Shown in pieces: positions 17,035-27,391 of a stretch of DNA of 64,000 bases. Positions within the stretch are counted from its first letter, which is position 1, and every line of letters begins with the position of its first letter. Both the position numbers and the translations under genes were made by a program. Origin of the DNA: Bacteroidota bacterium (GTDB lineage Bacteria > Bacteroidota > Ignavibacteria > SZUA-365); the NCBI GenBank assembly GCA_014860565.1, contig JACZJN010000162.1, forward strand, positions 164,926-228,925, in the 5' to 3' direction. The notes under the pieces were generated by a model, which saw only the letters and a program-made list of their open reading frames with translations, did no database searches and had not been told where the DNA came from.

Positions 17035-19818
17035 TTATTTCGCCTGATCGAGGGAACGCTTGACTTCGACGGTTTCGAAGGACTCGATGATGTCGCCGAC
17101 CTTGATGTCGTTGTAGCCGACAAGGTTGAGACCGCATTCGAAGCCGCTGTCGACTTCACGCACATCGTCCTTGAAGCGTTTGAGTGAGTCGATACCTCCG
17201 GTAAACATCACGATACCATCTCGGAGCAGACGGATGCGGCTGTTGCGGTGGATCTTGCCGTCCTGCACGTAGCAGCCGGCGATCGTTCCCACCTTTGAGA
17301 TCTTGAAGACCTCGCGCACCAGCACCGTGGCAGTGACTTTCTCCTTGATGTCGGGACGCAGCATTCCTTCAAGAGCGGCGCGGACGTCTTCGATCGCGTC
17401 GTAGATGATTTCATAAAGCCGAATATCCACATCCTCCACCTCGGCGAGTTTGCGCGCGTTGAGGTTGGGACGGACACGGAAGCCGATAATGATGGCATTG
17501 GAAGCACTGGCGAGAAGCACGTCGGACTCGCTGATCGCGCCGACGCTCTTGTGAATGACGTCGATGCGCACTTCCTGGTTGGAGAGCTTGAGCAGCGAAT
17601 CGCTGAGCGCCTCCACCGAACCGTCCACATCGCCCTTGACCACGATCGGCAGATCCTGAACACCGCCGAGCTTGATGTGTGCGGAGATATCGTCGAGCGT
17701 CGTACGGCGGACGCGGCGGAAATCGGATTCGCGCTTGATCTGCTGGCGATTGGTCGCCACTTCGCGGGCGGTCCGTTCTCCATCGACCACGACGAACGCG
17801 TCGCCTGCCTGAGGTGAGCCGTTGAATCCGAGCACCTGTACAGGAGTGGCAGGTGGAGCGTTTTCAACACGGTTGCCACGCTCGTCGAGCAGTGCGCGCA
17901 CCTTGCCAAATTCGTTCCCCGCGACAAAGGTATCACCGACCTTGAGCGTACCCTTCTGCACGAGCACCGTGGCAACGATGCCCTTGCCCTTGTCGAGCTC
18001 GGATTCGATGACGGTGCCGCGCGCCTCGCGTTCGGCATTTGCTTTCAGATCGAGTATATCGGCCTCGAGCAGAATGCGCTCGAGCAGTTCTTCAATGTTC
18101 GTTCCGGCTTTCGCGGAAATAGGTACGCAGCCAACCCTTCCGCCCCATTCCTCTACGAGGAGGCCGCGGTCTGCCAGCTGCTGCTTGATCTTGTCCGGAT
18201 TGGCCTCCGGCTTATCCATCTTGTTGATGGCGACAACGATCGGCACCTTGGCTGCCTGGGCGTGACTGATGGCCTCGACCGTCTGGGGCATGACACTGTC
18301 GTCGGCCGCAACCACGAGCACCACGATATCGGTCACCTGCGCACCGCGTGCACGCATGGCAGTAAATGCCTCGTGACCAGGAGTATCGAGGAAGCTGATC
18401 TTGCGTTGATTCTCCAGGGTCACGGTGTATGCGCCGATGTGCTGCGTGATACCGCCGCTTTCTCCCGCCACGACATTGGTTTTACGGATGAAATCAAGAA
18501 GCTTGGTTTTTCCGTGATCGACGTGACCCATGATGGTGACAATCGGGGGACGCGTGGTCAGCGTTTCATCATCATCGTCGAAGTCGGTCAGTTCGTCGTC
18601 GACGTATTCTTCATGCTTCTGTACATCAAAGCCGAACTCCGAGGCCACCAGCTCAATCGTTTCCATGTCGAGGCGCTGATTGATTGAAGCCATCACGCCG
18701 AGGCCGATCAGGGAGGCGATCACTTCGTTGACACCGACGTTCATGAAGCCCGCGATTTCACTCACCGTTGCATACTCGTAGATGCGGAGAATCTGCTTCT
18801 CGCGCTCCATCTGCTCGTTCTCGCGTATCTGCTCTTCCTCACGGCGAGCACGTTTGCGCTTGCGAATGGCAGAACGCTGCGAAACCGGTCCGAGATCCGA
18901 CATCGAGGCGATGGTCTTTTTGATGGCACTGGCGACTTCCGCCTGATCCACCTCGCGTGGACGTCCTTTTTTCGCTCGCTTTTTCCTGGCCTCTGCCTCT
19001 GCAGAATCCTCGACGGTCCCGGGTTTGACAACCTTCTTTTTCTTTTTCTTCTTGCGCCGGAGAGCGTCAGCGTCGCTGGTGGCTGTGGTCCCCTTTTCGT
19101 CTTTCTTTGGTTTGTCGGTGGGAGCCTCTTCGAGATTGATCTTGCCCATGACCGTCAAACCGCGCATCTTCGGCATGCTCGCCTCGATGCTGACGTCTAT
19201 ATCTTCTTTTTTTGCTTTCTTGCGAGGTTCTTTTTTTGCTTCCGCATCGGCATCAGGAGCGGGCGCGATTGCCTCCGCCGCAACATCTTCAACCTTTTCG
19301 GCTGCCTCCTCTACCGCAGGGGCGATTTCAGCTTCTACAGCTTCAGACTCCTCTTTGGGAACAGGTGAAAGCTCAGGCGTTTCTGCGACTACTTCCTCAA
19401 TTTCCGCGGCAGTTTCTTCAACTGCTTCGGCAGGTTCCACCGCTTCTTCGGCAACCACCTCGATAGAGGTTTCCTCAACGGGTACTTCCTCGACGACCGG
19501 TTCTTCCACGGGGACGACCACCGGTTTTTCAGGAACCGAGACCTCAGGCATATCGTCGTCTGTGAATTCGTCGCCACGCCGTTTGCGATCGACCTCGTCG
19601 AATTCCTTCCGTCTCCGGGCATGGCGCTCGGCGTCGATCTTCTCTTTCTTGTAATGCTTCTCTATGAGTTCAAGCATCTCCTCATCGATGATTGACATGT
19701 GGTTTTTGACCGCATACCCCTTCTTGGTCAAAAACTCCGTCAAGGTGTCGTGAGAAAGATTGAACTCTTTCGCAACCTTATAGAGCCGCGTTTTACTCGT
19801 TTTATCCGTAACTGCCAT
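17035..19818 (-). CDS. infB: Translation initiation factor IF-2
   Basis: A 927-aa GTPase that brings initiator tRNA to the 30S subunit. Residues 10-60 are an IF2_N helical domain ([20 protein letters not shown]). Residues about 90-290 are a low-complexity region, first Glu/Val/Ala-rich and then Lys-rich ([11 protein letters not shown]), typical of long IF-2. A second IF2_N-like domain (about 345-390) precedes the G domain: G1 GHVDHGKT near 433, G3 DTPGHEAF, G4 NKMD. Domains II, III and IV follow through [15 protein letters not shown]. It sits between nusA and rbfA as in most bacteria. Confidence 0.97.
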   Translation of the reverse strand: MAVTDKTSKTRLYKVAKEFNLSHDTLTEFLTKKGYAVKNHMSIIDEEMLELIEKHYKKEKIDAERHARRRKEFDEVDRKRRGDEFTDDDMPEVSVPEKPVVVPVEEPVVEEVPVEETSIEVVAEEAVEPAEAVEETAAEIEEVVAETPELSPVPKEESEAVEAEIAPAVEEAAEKVEDVAAEAIAPAPDADAEAKKEPRKKAKKEDIDVSIEASMPKMRGLTVMGKINLEEAPTDKPKKDEKGTTATSDADALRRKKKKKKKVVKPGTVEDSAEAEARKKRAKKGRPREVDQAEVASAIKKTIASMSDLGPVSQRSAIRKRKRARREEEQIRENEQMEREKQILRIYEYATVSEIAGFMNVGVNEVIASLIGLGVMASINQRLDMETIELVASEFGFDVQKHEEYVDDELTDFDDDDETLTTRPPIVTIMGHVDHGKTKLLDFIRKTNVVAGESGGITQHIGAYTVTLENQRKISFLDTPGHEAFTAMRARGAQVTDIVVLVVAADDSVMPQTVEAISHAQAAKVPIVVAINKMDKPEANPDKIKQQLADRGLLVEEWGGRVGCVPISAKAGTNIEELLERILLEADILDLKANAEREARGTVIESELDKGKGIVATVLVQKGTLKVGDTFVAGNEFGKVRALLDERGNRVENAPPATPVQVLGFNGSPQAGDAFVVVDGERTAREVATNRQQIKRESDFRRVRRTTLDDISAHIKLGGVQDLPIVVKGDVDGSVEALSDSLLKLSNQEVRIDVIHKSVGAISESDVLLASASNAIIIGFRVRPNLNARKLAEVEDVDIRLYEIIYDAIEDVRAALEGMLRPDIKEKVTATVLVREVFKISKVGTIAGCYVQDGKIHRNSRIRLLRDGIVMFTGGIDSLKRFKDDVREVDSGFECGLNLVGYNDIKVGDIIESFETVEVKRSLDQAK

Positions 19819-19860
19819 TTCGCCGGTATTGCGTTAAGAAAAATGATATTGAAAGAGGAG

Positions 19861-21129
19861 TTATTCCTCTTCAGAAAACGCCTTCTTCATCTCCACAACG
19901 ATGTCGTTGATCTGTTCGATGCTGATACCCGGAACCTTCGCCAGAAGATCGGACACCGGCGCGAGGATCACGTCGTTCGCAGTATGGTAGCCAGCGTTCA
20001 CAAGACTGTTAATGAGTTCTTCGCCGAATTCAGGGACGAACTCGTTCAGATCGATTTCGTATTCCGCCATGGTCTTGGTGATTTCCTCACCCTCCTTGAC
20101 GATTTCAATGCGGAACCCTGTCAATTCAGATGCGAGACGGATGTTCTGTCCGTTGCGTCCGATTGCCAGAGATGCCTGTTCCGTGTCGACATGGACTTTC
20201 GCAGTGCGCGTGGGGCGATCGATTTTCACTTCGATCAGCTTCGCCGGCGCCAATGCACGTTGGATGAACAAATGCGTATCATCCGTCCAGTTGATCACGT
20301 CGATGTTTTCGTTGTTGAGCTCACGTACGATCGCGTGGATGCGCACGCCCTTCATGCCGACGCAGGCGCCGACAGCGTCGATGCGGTCGTCATGCGATTC
20401 GACGGCGACTTTCGCGCGCTCTCCCGGCTCGCGGGCGATCTTGCGAATGGAAATCACACCGTCATAAATCTCGGGGATTTCCTGTTCGAACAATTTCTGG
20501 AGAAAAAGAGAATCAGCACGCGAGACAATAACCATCGGCATGCCGCTTCCCTTACGGACCACTTCCTTGATCACGCAACGGATGACGTCGCCCTTGCGGT
20601 AACGTTCCTTGGAGATCTGTTCCGACTTGGGAAGAAGCAGTTCCGTGCGGTTGTGATTAATGAGCACGTCGTTGCGGCGCACCTGATACACATCACCCAC
20701 CACGATATCACCGACCTTGTCGGAGTACTCGTCGTGAATGAGATCCTTCTCGATTTCCTTGATGCGCTGATTCAGATTCTGCTTCGCCGTGGAAACGAGG
20801 CGACGGCCGAATTCCGCGAGGTTGATGATCTCAACATATTCCTCGCCGACCTCGAGTTCTTCGCCCGATTTTTCCCTTGCGACCGTCAGCTCGACCTGCG
20901 TGGTAGGGTCCTCGACGACGTCGACAACTTCACGGATGAGGAATATCTCAATATCACCCTTGTCCATGTTCACGACGATCTCGTAGTTGGCCTCGAGGCC
21001 ATATTTCTTCTTGACCATCATGCCAAAGATGTCTTCGATCACCGAGACGAGGCGATCGCGGTCGATGCCTTTCTCGCGAACCATCTGGCTGAACGATTCG
21101 ACGATTTCATTGTTCATGCTGCGGCTCAT
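19861..21129 (-). CDS. nusA: Transcription termination/antitermination factor NusA
   Basis: A 422-aa NusA. It has the N-terminal RNA polymerase-binding domain (IVESFSQMVREKGIDRDRLVSVIED), an S1 domain (VGDVYQVRRNDVLINHNRTELLLP), KH1 and KH2 (GVRIHAIVRELNNENIDVINW and LAIGRNGQNIRLASELTGFRIEI), and a single short C-terminal helix-hairpin-helix-like segment (LLAKVPGISIEQINDIVVEM). The two full acidic repeats of E. coli NusA are absent. Alternative ATGs are MNNEIV (residue 5) and the first, MSRSMNN. It lies 50 bp downstream of rimP and 42 bp before infB. Confidence 0.96.
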   Translation of the reverse strand: MSRSMNNEIVESFSQMVREKGIDRDRLVSVIEDIFGMMVKKKYGLEANYEIVVNMDKGDIEIFLIREVVDVVEDPTTQVELTVAREKSGEELEVGEEYVEIINLAEFGRRLVSTAKQNLNQRIKEIEKDLIHDEYSDKVGDIVVGDVYQVRRNDVLINHNRTELLLPKSEQISKERYRKGDVIRCVIKEVVRKGSGMPMVIVSRADSLFLQKLFEQEIPEIYDGVISIRKIAREPGERAKVAVESHDDRIDAVGACVGMKGVRIHAIVRELNNENIDVINWTDDTHLFIQRALAPAKLIEVKIDRPTRTAKVHVDTEQASLAIGRNGQNIRLASELTGFRIEIVKEGEEITKTMAEYEIDLNEFVPEFGEELINSLVNAGYHTANDVILAPVSDLLAKVPGISIEQINDIVVEMKKAFSEEE

Positions 21130-21179
21130 TATGCTCTCCTACCTTCAGCAGAGTGTATGCAGTTCATAGATCTGTTTTC

Positions 21180-21698
21180 CTAGAGTGTGGCCTGGATCAT
21201 GGCGTGGTCGATCCGTTCGAACGGAACAGCGAGTGCACCATCGCCCAGGCTGACGAGCAGCTGCTCATCGGTAACTTCAAGAATTTTGCCGGAAAGATCG
21301 CGCTTCCCCTCGCCCTCGACCACCGTCAACGCAACAGTACGCCCCTGATGACGCCGATACTGCCACGAGTGGCGCAGTGGACGATCAAGACCCGGCGACG
21401 AGACAACGAGTTGATACGCATCGTTGATCCAGCCGTTTTCGTCAATCATATCTCCGATCCTGCGACTCAGCGACGCAAGCGTGTCGGCAGTGATGCCGTC
21501 CTCCGTATCCGCATACACCTCGAGTACGCGGCGCCGTCCCTGGGGACGCAGGACAAGCTCTACCAGATGCGCTCCACCGGCCTCGACAAGCGTTTCAATA
21601 TGCGATTTCAGGGACTCGATATGCTGTTTCTGCGATTCCGTATGTTCAAACCGGCTTATAATAAAAAATGCGGGATTGGCCCCACATTCAAGACTCAT
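21180..21698 (-). CDS. rimP: Ribosome maturation factor RimP
   Basis: A 172-aa protein. RimP homology begins near residue 27 (HIESLKSHIETLVEAGGAHL) and includes LEVYADTEDGITADTLASLSRRI, the motif LVVSSPGLDRPLRHSWQYRRHQG, and the C-terminal SH3-like domain. It binds the nascent 30S subunit. It is the first gene of the operon ending in pnp. The first ~26 residues are atypical, and a strong promoter-like sequence lies directly against the annotated ATG, so either the mRNA is leaderless or translation starts downstream at a non-ATG codon. Confidence 0.9.
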   Translation of the reverse strand: MSLECGANPAFFIISRFEHTESQKQHIESLKSHIETLVEAGGAHLVELVLRPQGRRRVLEVYADTEDGITADTLASLSRRIGDMIDENGWINDAYQLVVSSPGLDRPLRHSWQYRRHQGRTVALTVVEGEGKRDLSGKILEVTDEQLLVSLGDGALAVPFERIDHAMIQATL

Positions 21699-21699
21699 A

Positions 21700-21728
21700 A
21701 ATATAGATTAAAAACTTCTCACTTGCAA
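21700..21728 (-). promoter_or_regulatory. Strong sigma-70-like promoter for the rimP-nusA-infB-...-pnp operon
   Basis: On the minus strand, TTGCAA and TATATT are separated by exactly 17 bp, close to consensus. The -10 element ends one base before the annotated rimP ATG (21696-21698), so transcription would begin at or just inside that codon. This is the only strong promoter match in the 97-bp gap between rimP and smpB. Confidence 0.55.
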
Positions 21729-21795
21729 TTGTCCTCTGGTCTTTTTTCTTTTGGAATCTCGTATTTTTACCCCCATCAGTTCGCAGATCACTCGA

Positions 21796-22251
21796 ATGAA
21801 TGCAGAGAAGGACAATGTCCGGCATATCCTGACCAACCGCAGGGCGCGGCACGAGTACCTCGTGCTCGAAACCCTGGAGGTCGGAATCGCCCTGCGCGGC
21901 ACGGAGGTGAAATCTGCGCGCGCAGGGAAAATCAACGTGCAGGACGCCTACGCGAGCGTGGTTGACGACGAGCTTTTTTTATACAACATGCATATAAGTC
22001 CTTTCGACAAAGGCAATATCCACAATCACGACCCCATGCGCATCCGGAAACTGCTGGCGAAAAAGAAGGAAATCCGGAAGCTTGAACAGAAGGTCAACGA
22101 AAAGGGCCTTACTCTCATCCCCCTGCAGATTTACTTTCTCGGTCGGCATCTGAAGATCGAACTCGGCGTGTGCAAAGGGAAAAAAACCTATGACAAACGC
22201 CATGCGCTCAAGGAGCGTGACACGAAACGTGAAATGGAACGACAGCAGTGA
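21796..22251 (+). CDS. smpB: SsrA-binding protein SmpB
   Basis: A 151-aa protein, the partner of tmRNA in ribosome rescue. I start it at ATG 21796, giving MNAEKDNVRHILTNRRARHEYLVLETLEVG, which matches the usual SmpB N-terminus; the track ORF from 21751 adds 15 unlikely residues. Family signatures are GIALRGTEVKSARAGKINVQDAY and the NHDPMRIRKLLAKKKEIRKLEQ segment, plus the basic C-terminal tail KKTYDKRHALKERDTKREMER. It overlaps or abuts tyrS downstream. The tmRNA gene itself is not in this window. Confidence 0.96.
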   Translation: MNAEKDNVRHILTNRRARHEYLVLETLEVGIALRGTEVKSARAGKINVQDAYASVVDDELFLYNMHISPFDKGNIHNHDPMRIRKLLAKKKEIRKLEQKVNEKGLTLIPLQIYFLGRHLKIELGVCKGKKTYDKRHALKERDTKREMERQQ

Positions 22252-22256
22252 GTACC

Positions 22257-23468
22257 ATGACTTTTCCATCCCTCAATGAACAAATGGACCAGATTCGCCG
22301 TGGGGTTGCAGAACTTATCCCCGAAGATGAACTGGTACAAAAACTTGAACATTCCCTGAAGACGGGAACGGCGCTCAACATCAAATTGGGCTGCGACCCG
22401 AGCCGTCCTGACCTGCATCTTGGCCACTCCGTGGTCCTTCGCAAGTTGCGGCAGTTTCAGGATCTCGGTCATCAGGCCATCCTCATCGTCGGTGATTTCA
22501 CCGGGATGATCGGAGACCCGACCGGGAAGAACAAAACACGTCCCTCGCTCACGCTCGAAGACACGCGAAACAATGGCCGCTCCTATTTCGAGCAGGCATC
22601 GAACATCCTCGATATCGATCGGGTCAGCATTCGATACAATTCAGACTGGCTCGCGCCGATGACCTTCGAGGAAGTGATCAAGCTGGCGGCGCGATACACG
22701 GTTGCACGCATGCTCGAACGCGATGAGTTCGAGAAGCGCTACAGGAATCAGGAAGCGATCAGCATCCATGAATTTCTCTATCCTCTCGCCCAGGCCATGG
22801 ACAGCGTCGCCATTCGCTCGGATGTCGAGCTCGGCGGCACCGATCAGAAATTCAACCTCCTTGTCGGCCGTGAAATCCAGCGCGAATACGGTCAGCGGCC
22901 ACAGGTCATCCTCACCATGCCCCTGCTCGAAGGCACTGACGGTGTCGAGAAAATGAGCAAGTCGCTTGATAACTATGTGGCGTTCAATGACACGCCAGAG
23001 GACATGTACGGCAAGACCCTGTCCATCCCAGATCCGATGATTCTCCCCTGGTTCCGCCTCGTGACCGACATTCCCGCCCTTCGCCTTGCTGAAATAGCGG
23101 CGGGACTGCAGCGCGGGGAGAACCCTCGCGATTTCAAGCGCGAGCTTGCTCGCACCATCGTCGAAGCATATTACTCGCCCGACGCCGCACACCAGGCGGA
23201 AGAACATTTTGATCGGGTGATCAAGAATAAAATGGCTCCAGAGGATCTGGATGTCTTTGAGGTTCCGAGCGGGAGTGATACATTGCTACTCGATGTTCTT
23301 TTCGAGGCCGGCCTCGTGCAGTCCAAAGGCGAAGGCCGTCGGCTTATGCAACAGTCCGCCGTCAGCATCGGCGAGGAACGGATAACCGACCCCCAATTCC
23401 CCGTTCCCGCGGGAGAATGTATCGTCAAAGTAGGCAAGCGCCGATTCATCAAAATTGTGCGTATCTGA
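22257..23468 (+). CDS. tyrS: Tyrosine--tRNA ligase
   Basis: A class I aminoacyl-tRNA synthetase of about 403 aa, starting at ATG 22257; the track start at GTG 22248 would overlap the smpB stop. The HIGH motif appears as HLGHS in [17 protein letters not shown] and KMSKS as EKMSKSLDN. The Tyr-recognition region has [29 protein letters not shown]. The C-terminal S4 RNA-binding domain is seen in [29 protein letters not shown]. It belongs to the shorter TyrRS subgroup (TyrZ-like) rather than the E. coli type. Confidence 0.96.
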   Translation: MTFPSLNEQMDQIRRGVAELIPEDELVQKLEHSLKTGTALNIKLGCDPSRPDLHLGHSVVLRKLRQFQDLGHQAILIVGDFTGMIGDPTGKNKTRPSLTLEDTRNNGRSYFEQASNILDIDRVSIRYNSDWLAPMTFEEVIKLAARYTVARMLERDEFEKRYRNQEAISIHEFLYPLAQAMDSVAIRSDVELGGTDQKFNLLVGREIQREYGQRPQVILTMPLLEGTDGVEKMSKSLDNYVAFNDTPEDMYGKTLSIPDPMILPWFRLVTDIPALRLAEIAAGLQRGENPRDFKRELARTIVEAYYSPDAAHQAEEHFDRVIKNKMAPEDLDVFEVPSGSDTLLLDVLFEAGLVQSKGEGRRLMQQSAVSIGEERITDPQFPVPAGECIVKVGKRRFIKIVRI

Positions 23469-23494
23469 CCCATTTTTCTTTTTACCTGTTTTCC

Positions 23495-23500
23495 GGAGGA
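23495..23500 (+). promoter_or_regulatory. Shine-Dalgarno site that fixes the TTG start of the arginine decarboxylase
   Basis: GGAGGA lies 6 nt before a TTG codon at 23507, from which the product begins [12 protein letters not shown]. The ATG of the longer track ORF lies inside tyrS and has no such site. Confidence 0.7.
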
Positions 23501-23506
23501 CAGACA

Positions 23507-24052
23507 TTGTTCGTACCCAAGAGGATCTTCTTCACCAAAGGCGTCGGCCGCCACAAAGACTATCTACAGTCGTTCGAGCTCGCATTGCGCGATGCCGACC
23601 TGGAGCAGCAGAATCTCGTGACGGTTTCCAGCATTTTTCCTCCGAACTGCAAGACGATCAGCAAGAACGTCGGAGCCAAAGTCCTGCAGCCCGGACAGAT
23701 CACGTTCGTAGTCATGGCCCGCAACGCCACCAATGAAGCGAACCGGCTCATTGCCTCATCCATTGGCGTCGCCCTTCCAAACGACGGTGCCTCCTACGGC
23801 TATCTTTCCGAACATCACCCGTTTGGTGAGACCCAGAAAGTCGCCGGAGAGTACGCCGAGGATCTCGCTGCCACGATGCTCGCCACGACCCTCGGTGTGG
23901 ATTTCGATCCCGACTCCGCATGGGATGAGCGTGAGCAGGTGTACAAGGCCAGCGGCAAGATTTTCAAATCCTTCAACATCACTCAATCCGCAGAAGGCCG
24001 TCTGGGATTATGGACCACGGTCGTCTCATGCGCCGTCCTCCTCCCGGAATGA
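23507..24052 (+). CDS. Pyruvoyl-dependent arginine decarboxylase (PvlArgDC)
   Basis: A product of 181 aa from a TTG start, the usual length of the family. The start fits because homologues begin with a strand ending [20 protein letters not shown]. The proenzyme self-cleaves at a Ser-Ser pair to create the pyruvoyl group; here this is VSSIFPP (Ser41-Ser42). [20 protein letters not shown], the central [12 protein letters not shown] and the late conserved patch are typical. The enzyme converts arginine to agmatine for polyamine synthesis or acid resistance. The track ORF from 23417 would overlap tyrS and is rejected. It is followed by a terminator, so it is last in the smpB-tyrS transcript. Confidence 0.9.
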   Translation: MFVPKRIFFTKGVGRHKDYLQSFELALRDADLEQQNLVTVSSIFPPNCKTISKNVGAKVLQPGQITFVVMARNATNEANRLIASSIGVALPNDGASYGYLSEHHPFGETQKVAGEYAEDLAATMLATTLGVDFDPDSAWDEREQVYKASGKIFKSFNITQSAEGRLGLWTTVVSCAVLLPE

Positions 24053-24108
24053 GAATGACTGGCAGCTGATGACTGTTAGCTGCTAAATGATATTTGTCGT
24101 CATGAAAT

Positions 24109-24137
24109 AAAGGCTGTTCCAATCGGGACAGCCTTTT
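24109..24137 (+). terminator. Intrinsic terminator after the arginine decarboxylase
   Basis: A 12-bp stem (AAAGGCTGTTCC with GGGACAGCCTTT, one G-U pair) with a 4-nt loop is followed by T's. Its core, GGCTGTCC/GGACAGCC, recurs in the terminator at 41845. Confidence 0.8.
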
Positions 24138-24226
24138 GCTTTCACCAGTAGCGTGACACCACATATGTCACACGACTGCAATCTGATATTTGTCACATGC
24201 TATCTGAATCCATGGGCAGTCACGCA

Positions 24227-24679
24227 TCATGATTCAATAAAATCCACATTCTCCCCTTCGAAGATGCGGATGCGCTCCCGCAGGTGTTCCGGGACACGGG
24301 ACGGCAGATTCTTCTCGATGTCGACGTGTACGAATACATGTTCCGCGCGTGCAGCAGGCGTGCCGTCGGCTTTTACCGCCACATGCTCGAACATGATGCT
24401 GGTATTCCGTACTTGCATGATGCGCGTGAGCACAGTCAGTTGTTCATCGAACATGGCGGGAGAGAAGTAATCGCAGACATTGCGAACTATGAAGAACCTG
24501 TCATGTGAGAGAAATGTCTGCTCGTCCATTGGCAGCCCCAGTTCGCGTATATATTCGATACGCGCTTCCTCGAAGAAATAGAAGTACTGGAGATTATGCA
24601 CCACGTTCATACGGTCGACGTGATGGAATCGAACCCGAAGCGGGAAGCGATGTCTGAATTGGTCAGCGGAAATGTTCAT
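24227..24679 (-). CDS. Acyl-CoA thioesterase, hotdog fold (4HBT/YbgC-like)
   Basis: A 150-aa single-domain hotdog protein, starting at ATG 24679 (MNISADQFRHRFPLRVRFHHVD). The N-terminal VRFHHVDRMNVVHNLQYFYFFEEARIEYI matches the YbgC/4HBT pattern, with the catalytic Asp in HHVD. It would cleave small or medium acyl-CoA thioesters; substrate is not predictable. The longer track start at 24799 lies inside the threonine aldolase gene. The gap to that gene is 1 nt, so they are coupled, and it is the last gene of the seven-gene run from acylphosphatase. Confidence 0.85.
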   Translation of the reverse strand: MNISADQFRHRFPLRVRFHHVDRMNVVHNLQYFYFFEEARIEYIRELGLPMDEQTFLSHDRFFIVRNVCDYFSPAMFDEQLTVLTRIMQVRNTSIMFEHVAVKADGTPAARAEHVFVHVDIEKNLPSRVPEHLRERIRIFEGENVDFIES

Positions 24680-24680
24680 A

Positions 24681-25718
24681 TCAGTCGAAGAGCCTTGTGA
24701 AAATGTCGATGGATTGTGTAAGGCAGCTGTCATCAAGATCGAGGTGAAAAACGGCGCGCAGCATATCACCCATGCCCATCCCGATTTCAATTCCCGCATC
24801 CCTCAATCGTTTCTGCGCCTCCGCTGCGCGCATCGTTGCATTGCTGAAATCAAGCAGCACCATGTTGCTCTGCACCCGAGTGATATCGACATGGAAGGCG
24901 CTGCATTGCGTGAGCGCAGCCGCGAAAGTGCGCGCCCGGCGATGGTCGTCCACGAGCAACGGCAGATGGTGCTCGACCGCGTGCAGCGCGGCCGCGGCCA
25001 GCATACCCGCCTGCCGCATCCCCCCTCCGTAAATTTTCCGATACTTGTGCGCACGCGTGATCAGATCGCGCGACCCGAGAAGCATGGAACCAACAGGAGC
25101 GCCGAGTCCCTTCGAGAAGCAGATGGAGATCGAATCCACCGCTGAACCAAAATCGACGAGAGGCGTGCCGCTTGCGATATGCGCATTCCATATTCGGGCG
25201 CCATCGAGATGCAGGCCGATGGCGCGCATGCGGCAGAAATCCTGCAGAGACCGCATTGCCTCGATCGGGAACAGCGTGCCTCCCATGCGATTATGCGTGT
25301 TCTCGATGCAGACCAATGTAGTGCGGGGATAGTAATACGCGTCAGGCCGAACGGTCGCCTCCACATCTTCTGCCGCGAGTACGCCACCTGCGCCGGCGAC
25401 TGGATTCAGCTGCACCGCGGACATCATTGACGGCGCCGCGGTTTCGTAATTGAAAATATGCGATTCCCGTTCCACGATCACTTCGTCACCCGGTGACGTC
25501 CACGCTTTAATGGCGAGTTGATTGCTCATGACGCCGGTCGGGACAAACAGCCCGGCCTCCTTGCCGAACAGCGCGGCCATTTCTTCCTGCAGCCTGTTGA
25601 CGGTTGGGTCCTCGCCATACACGTCGTCGCCGAGCGGGGCTTCGCACATCGCCTGCTTCATCGCAGCGGAGGGTTGCGTGACGGTATCGCTTCGCAGATC
25701 GATCACGGAAGGTTTCAT
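24681..25718 (-). CDS. ltaE: Low-specificity L-threonine aldolase
   Basis: A 345-aa PLP enzyme of fold type I that splits threonine or allo-threonine to glycine and acetaldehyde. The N-terminal [33 protein letters not shown] is the family hallmark. PLP Lys lies in [38 protein letters not shown] and [18 protein letters not shown] supply further active-site residues. It overlaps lnt by 4 nt and precedes the thioesterase by 1 nt. Confidence 0.93.
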   Translation of the reverse strand: MKPSVIDLRSDTVTQPSAAMKQAMCEAPLGDDVYGEDPTVNRLQEEMAALFGKEAGLFVPTGVMSNQLAIKAWTSPGDEVIVERESHIFNYETAAPSMMSAVQLNPVAGAGGVLAAEDVEATVRPDAYYYPRTTLVCIENTHNRMGGTLFPIEAMRSLQDFCRMRAIGLHLDGARIWNAHIASGTPLVDFGSAVDSISICFSKGLGAPVGSMLLGSRDLITRAHKYRKIYGGGMRQAGMLAAAALHAVEHHLPLLVDDHRRARTFAAALTQCSAFHVDITRVQSNMVLLDFSNATMRAAEAQKRLRDAGIEIGMGMGDMLRAVFHLDLDDSCLTQSIDIFTRLFD

Positions 25719-27391
25719 TTTTTGTAGTAGACTGAGATGAATGCAAAAAGAAAGAAGAATCCGGCCACCACTGTCAATCCGAGCGGAAGCCAGTCTCCAT
25801 GTCGGGTGTAAAATGTGCGATCGCTTCGCAACGGAAGATCGCGTACGATTCCAGTGCGCGTGTACAGCGCGGTTTTCTCATACACCCGTCCATACGGGTC
25901 GATGAAGCAACTGATACCGTTGTTGGCGCAGCGCGCGACTGCTCGGCGATTCTCAATGGCACGCAGCACCGTATACTGCATCAACTGGAACGGACCCGAG
26001 GACTTCCCGAACCATCCGTCGTTCGTGATCACGCCAAACACTTCGGCTCCCCTGTCGGCAAAACCGGCGACGAACGAAGGATACAGGGTCTCATAACAGA
26101 TCATGGTCCAGATGCCGGCACTGCCGAATTTTCCTCGCAGTGTGAACACCGCCGTATCGCTCCCCACACCCCAGTTGCTGATGCCGACGCCCCATGTCAG
26201 TGCGTCCTGGAGGAACGGGAGCGCGTCGAGATACGGAATGTGTTCGCTCAAAGGCGTCAGACGGGACTTGTGATAGATCTCAGGCATACGGTCGCCGGGC
26301 TGCAGAAGCATGGCCGAATTGAAATCATGATAGCGGATCTGCGTGTCCGGTATTCGCCGTGCGCTGCCCGGCGCTGTTTCCGGATCGTCATAGAAAACGG
26401 TATGCGGGAAACCGCCCAGCAGCGGCACGCCCACGCTGTCGATATGCCGGCGCAGCCAGCTGTATTCCTCCTCATAACTCGCCTGAAGAAGACGAAACGG
26501 CACGGCGGTTTCAGGTAACAATGCCACATCCGGATGGAACGCCGCCAGCGAGTCGTAGATGCCGAGCAGATTCCGCAGCTTACTCATCGGCGTTTCCCCG
26601 CTGCCCCACTTGTCGTACGGATCGATGTTGGGCTGTATCACCGCGGTACGTAACGATCGCGGCGAGCGGCCGTCATCCAGAGCCGCATCGCCATCGTCCA
26701 TCGCGAGCGAGCCGTGCACGCGAGGCAGAGAGAGAAGCAGAAGCAGTGCGGCAATGGCCATGAGCGACCGCCGCTGCATCCCCTTCCACTGTCCCCCGAG
26801 CCAGCGCCGGAGCATATGAAACAGCAAAGCATTGACAGTGATGACCCACACGCTGATACCAAACGCGCCTGTGAAGGCGATGAACTGAATGCTTTGGATA
26901 TCGTAGGTCTGTGTATTCCCGAGGAGCAACCAGGGAAACGAAAGTTCATGCAGATGCATCACCCATTCCCAAGCCGTCCACAGCGCAGGCAGTGCGACAA
27001 TGCTGAACAACTGTCCCATGCGGCGACGAAGAAATGTATAGCCCAGAGCGGGAAGTGTAAAACCGAGAGGGAAAAAGAGAATGACCAGAATACCGGCAAC
27101 CTTCAGCCATGGATCATCTCCCCACCAGCCGCTGATCCACCAGAGTGTGCCTGCACTCGCCACAAAAAAGGTGAGATAGCTCCATCGGAAAACCGAACGC
27201 CAGTCGGGAAGATCGTCGAGCAGAAAAAGAAAAGGGACCAGGGCCACGAAAGCGGTCACTCCGCTGGGCACCGGCGGGAAGGACAACGCGAACAGCAACC
27301 CAGAACCCACAGAGAGGGCGATACGTGCTCTGCTGCTGCGCTGCACCGGTCCCCCACTTTCCTGGGCACCTTTGCGGGATATGATTTTCAT
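25715..27391 (-). CDS. lnt: Apolipoprotein N-acyltransferase
   Basis: A 558-aa inner-membrane enzyme that N-acylates the lipoprotein cysteine. The N-terminus has about six membrane helices (from [13 protein letters not shown] to about residue 215), and a nitrilase domain follows in the periplasm. The Glu-Lys-Cys triad is visible in [25 protein letters not shown] and [12 protein letters not shown] final helix ([20 protein letters not shown]) ends the protein. It overlaps PAP2 and ltaE by 4 nt each. Lipoproteins in the same window (33307 and 41919) are plausible substrates. Confidence 0.94.
   Translation of the reverse strand: MKIISRKGAQESGGPVQRSSRARIALSVGSGLLFALSFPPVPSGVTAFVALVPFLFLLDDLPDWRSVFRWSYLTFFVASAGTLWWISGWWGDDPWLKVAGILVILFFPLGFTLPALGYTFLRRRMGQLFSIVALPALWTAWEWVMHLHELSFPWLLLGNTQTYDIQSIQFIAFTGAFGISVWVITVNALLFHMLRRWLGGQWKGMQRRSLMAIAALLLLLSLPRVHGSLAMDDGDAALDDGRSPRSLRTAVIQPNIDPYDKWGSGETPMSKLRNLLGIYDSLAAFHPDVALLPETAVPFRLLQASYEEEYSWLRRHIDSVGVPLLGGFPHTVFYDDPETAPGSARRIPDTQIRYHDFNSAMLLQPGDRMPEIYHKSRLTPLSEHIPYLDALPFLQDALTWGVGISNWGVGSDTAVFTLRGKFGSAGIWTMICYETLYPSFVAGFADRGAEVFGVITNDGWFGKSSGPFQLMQYTVLRAIENRRAVARCANNGISCFIDPYGRVYEKTALYTRTGIVRDLPLRSDRTFYTRHGDWLPLGLTVVAGFFFLFAFISVYYKK

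Noticed and set aside
19020-19570. Low-complexity and repeat-like DNA, including runs such as tctttttctttttcttctt
   Set aside because: It encodes the normal Lys-rich and Glu/Ala/Val-rich linker of IF-2, not a non-coding repeat.
19699-21183. 494-aa plus-strand ORF
   Set aside because: Antisense to nusA; the D/H/F-rich composition is a shadow of codons for E, V and K.
24053-24226. Repeated short words (TGATATTTGTC) between the arginine decarboxylase and the thioesterase gene
   Set aside because: Two imperfect copies in AT-rich DNA around a terminator; no array or mobile element structure.
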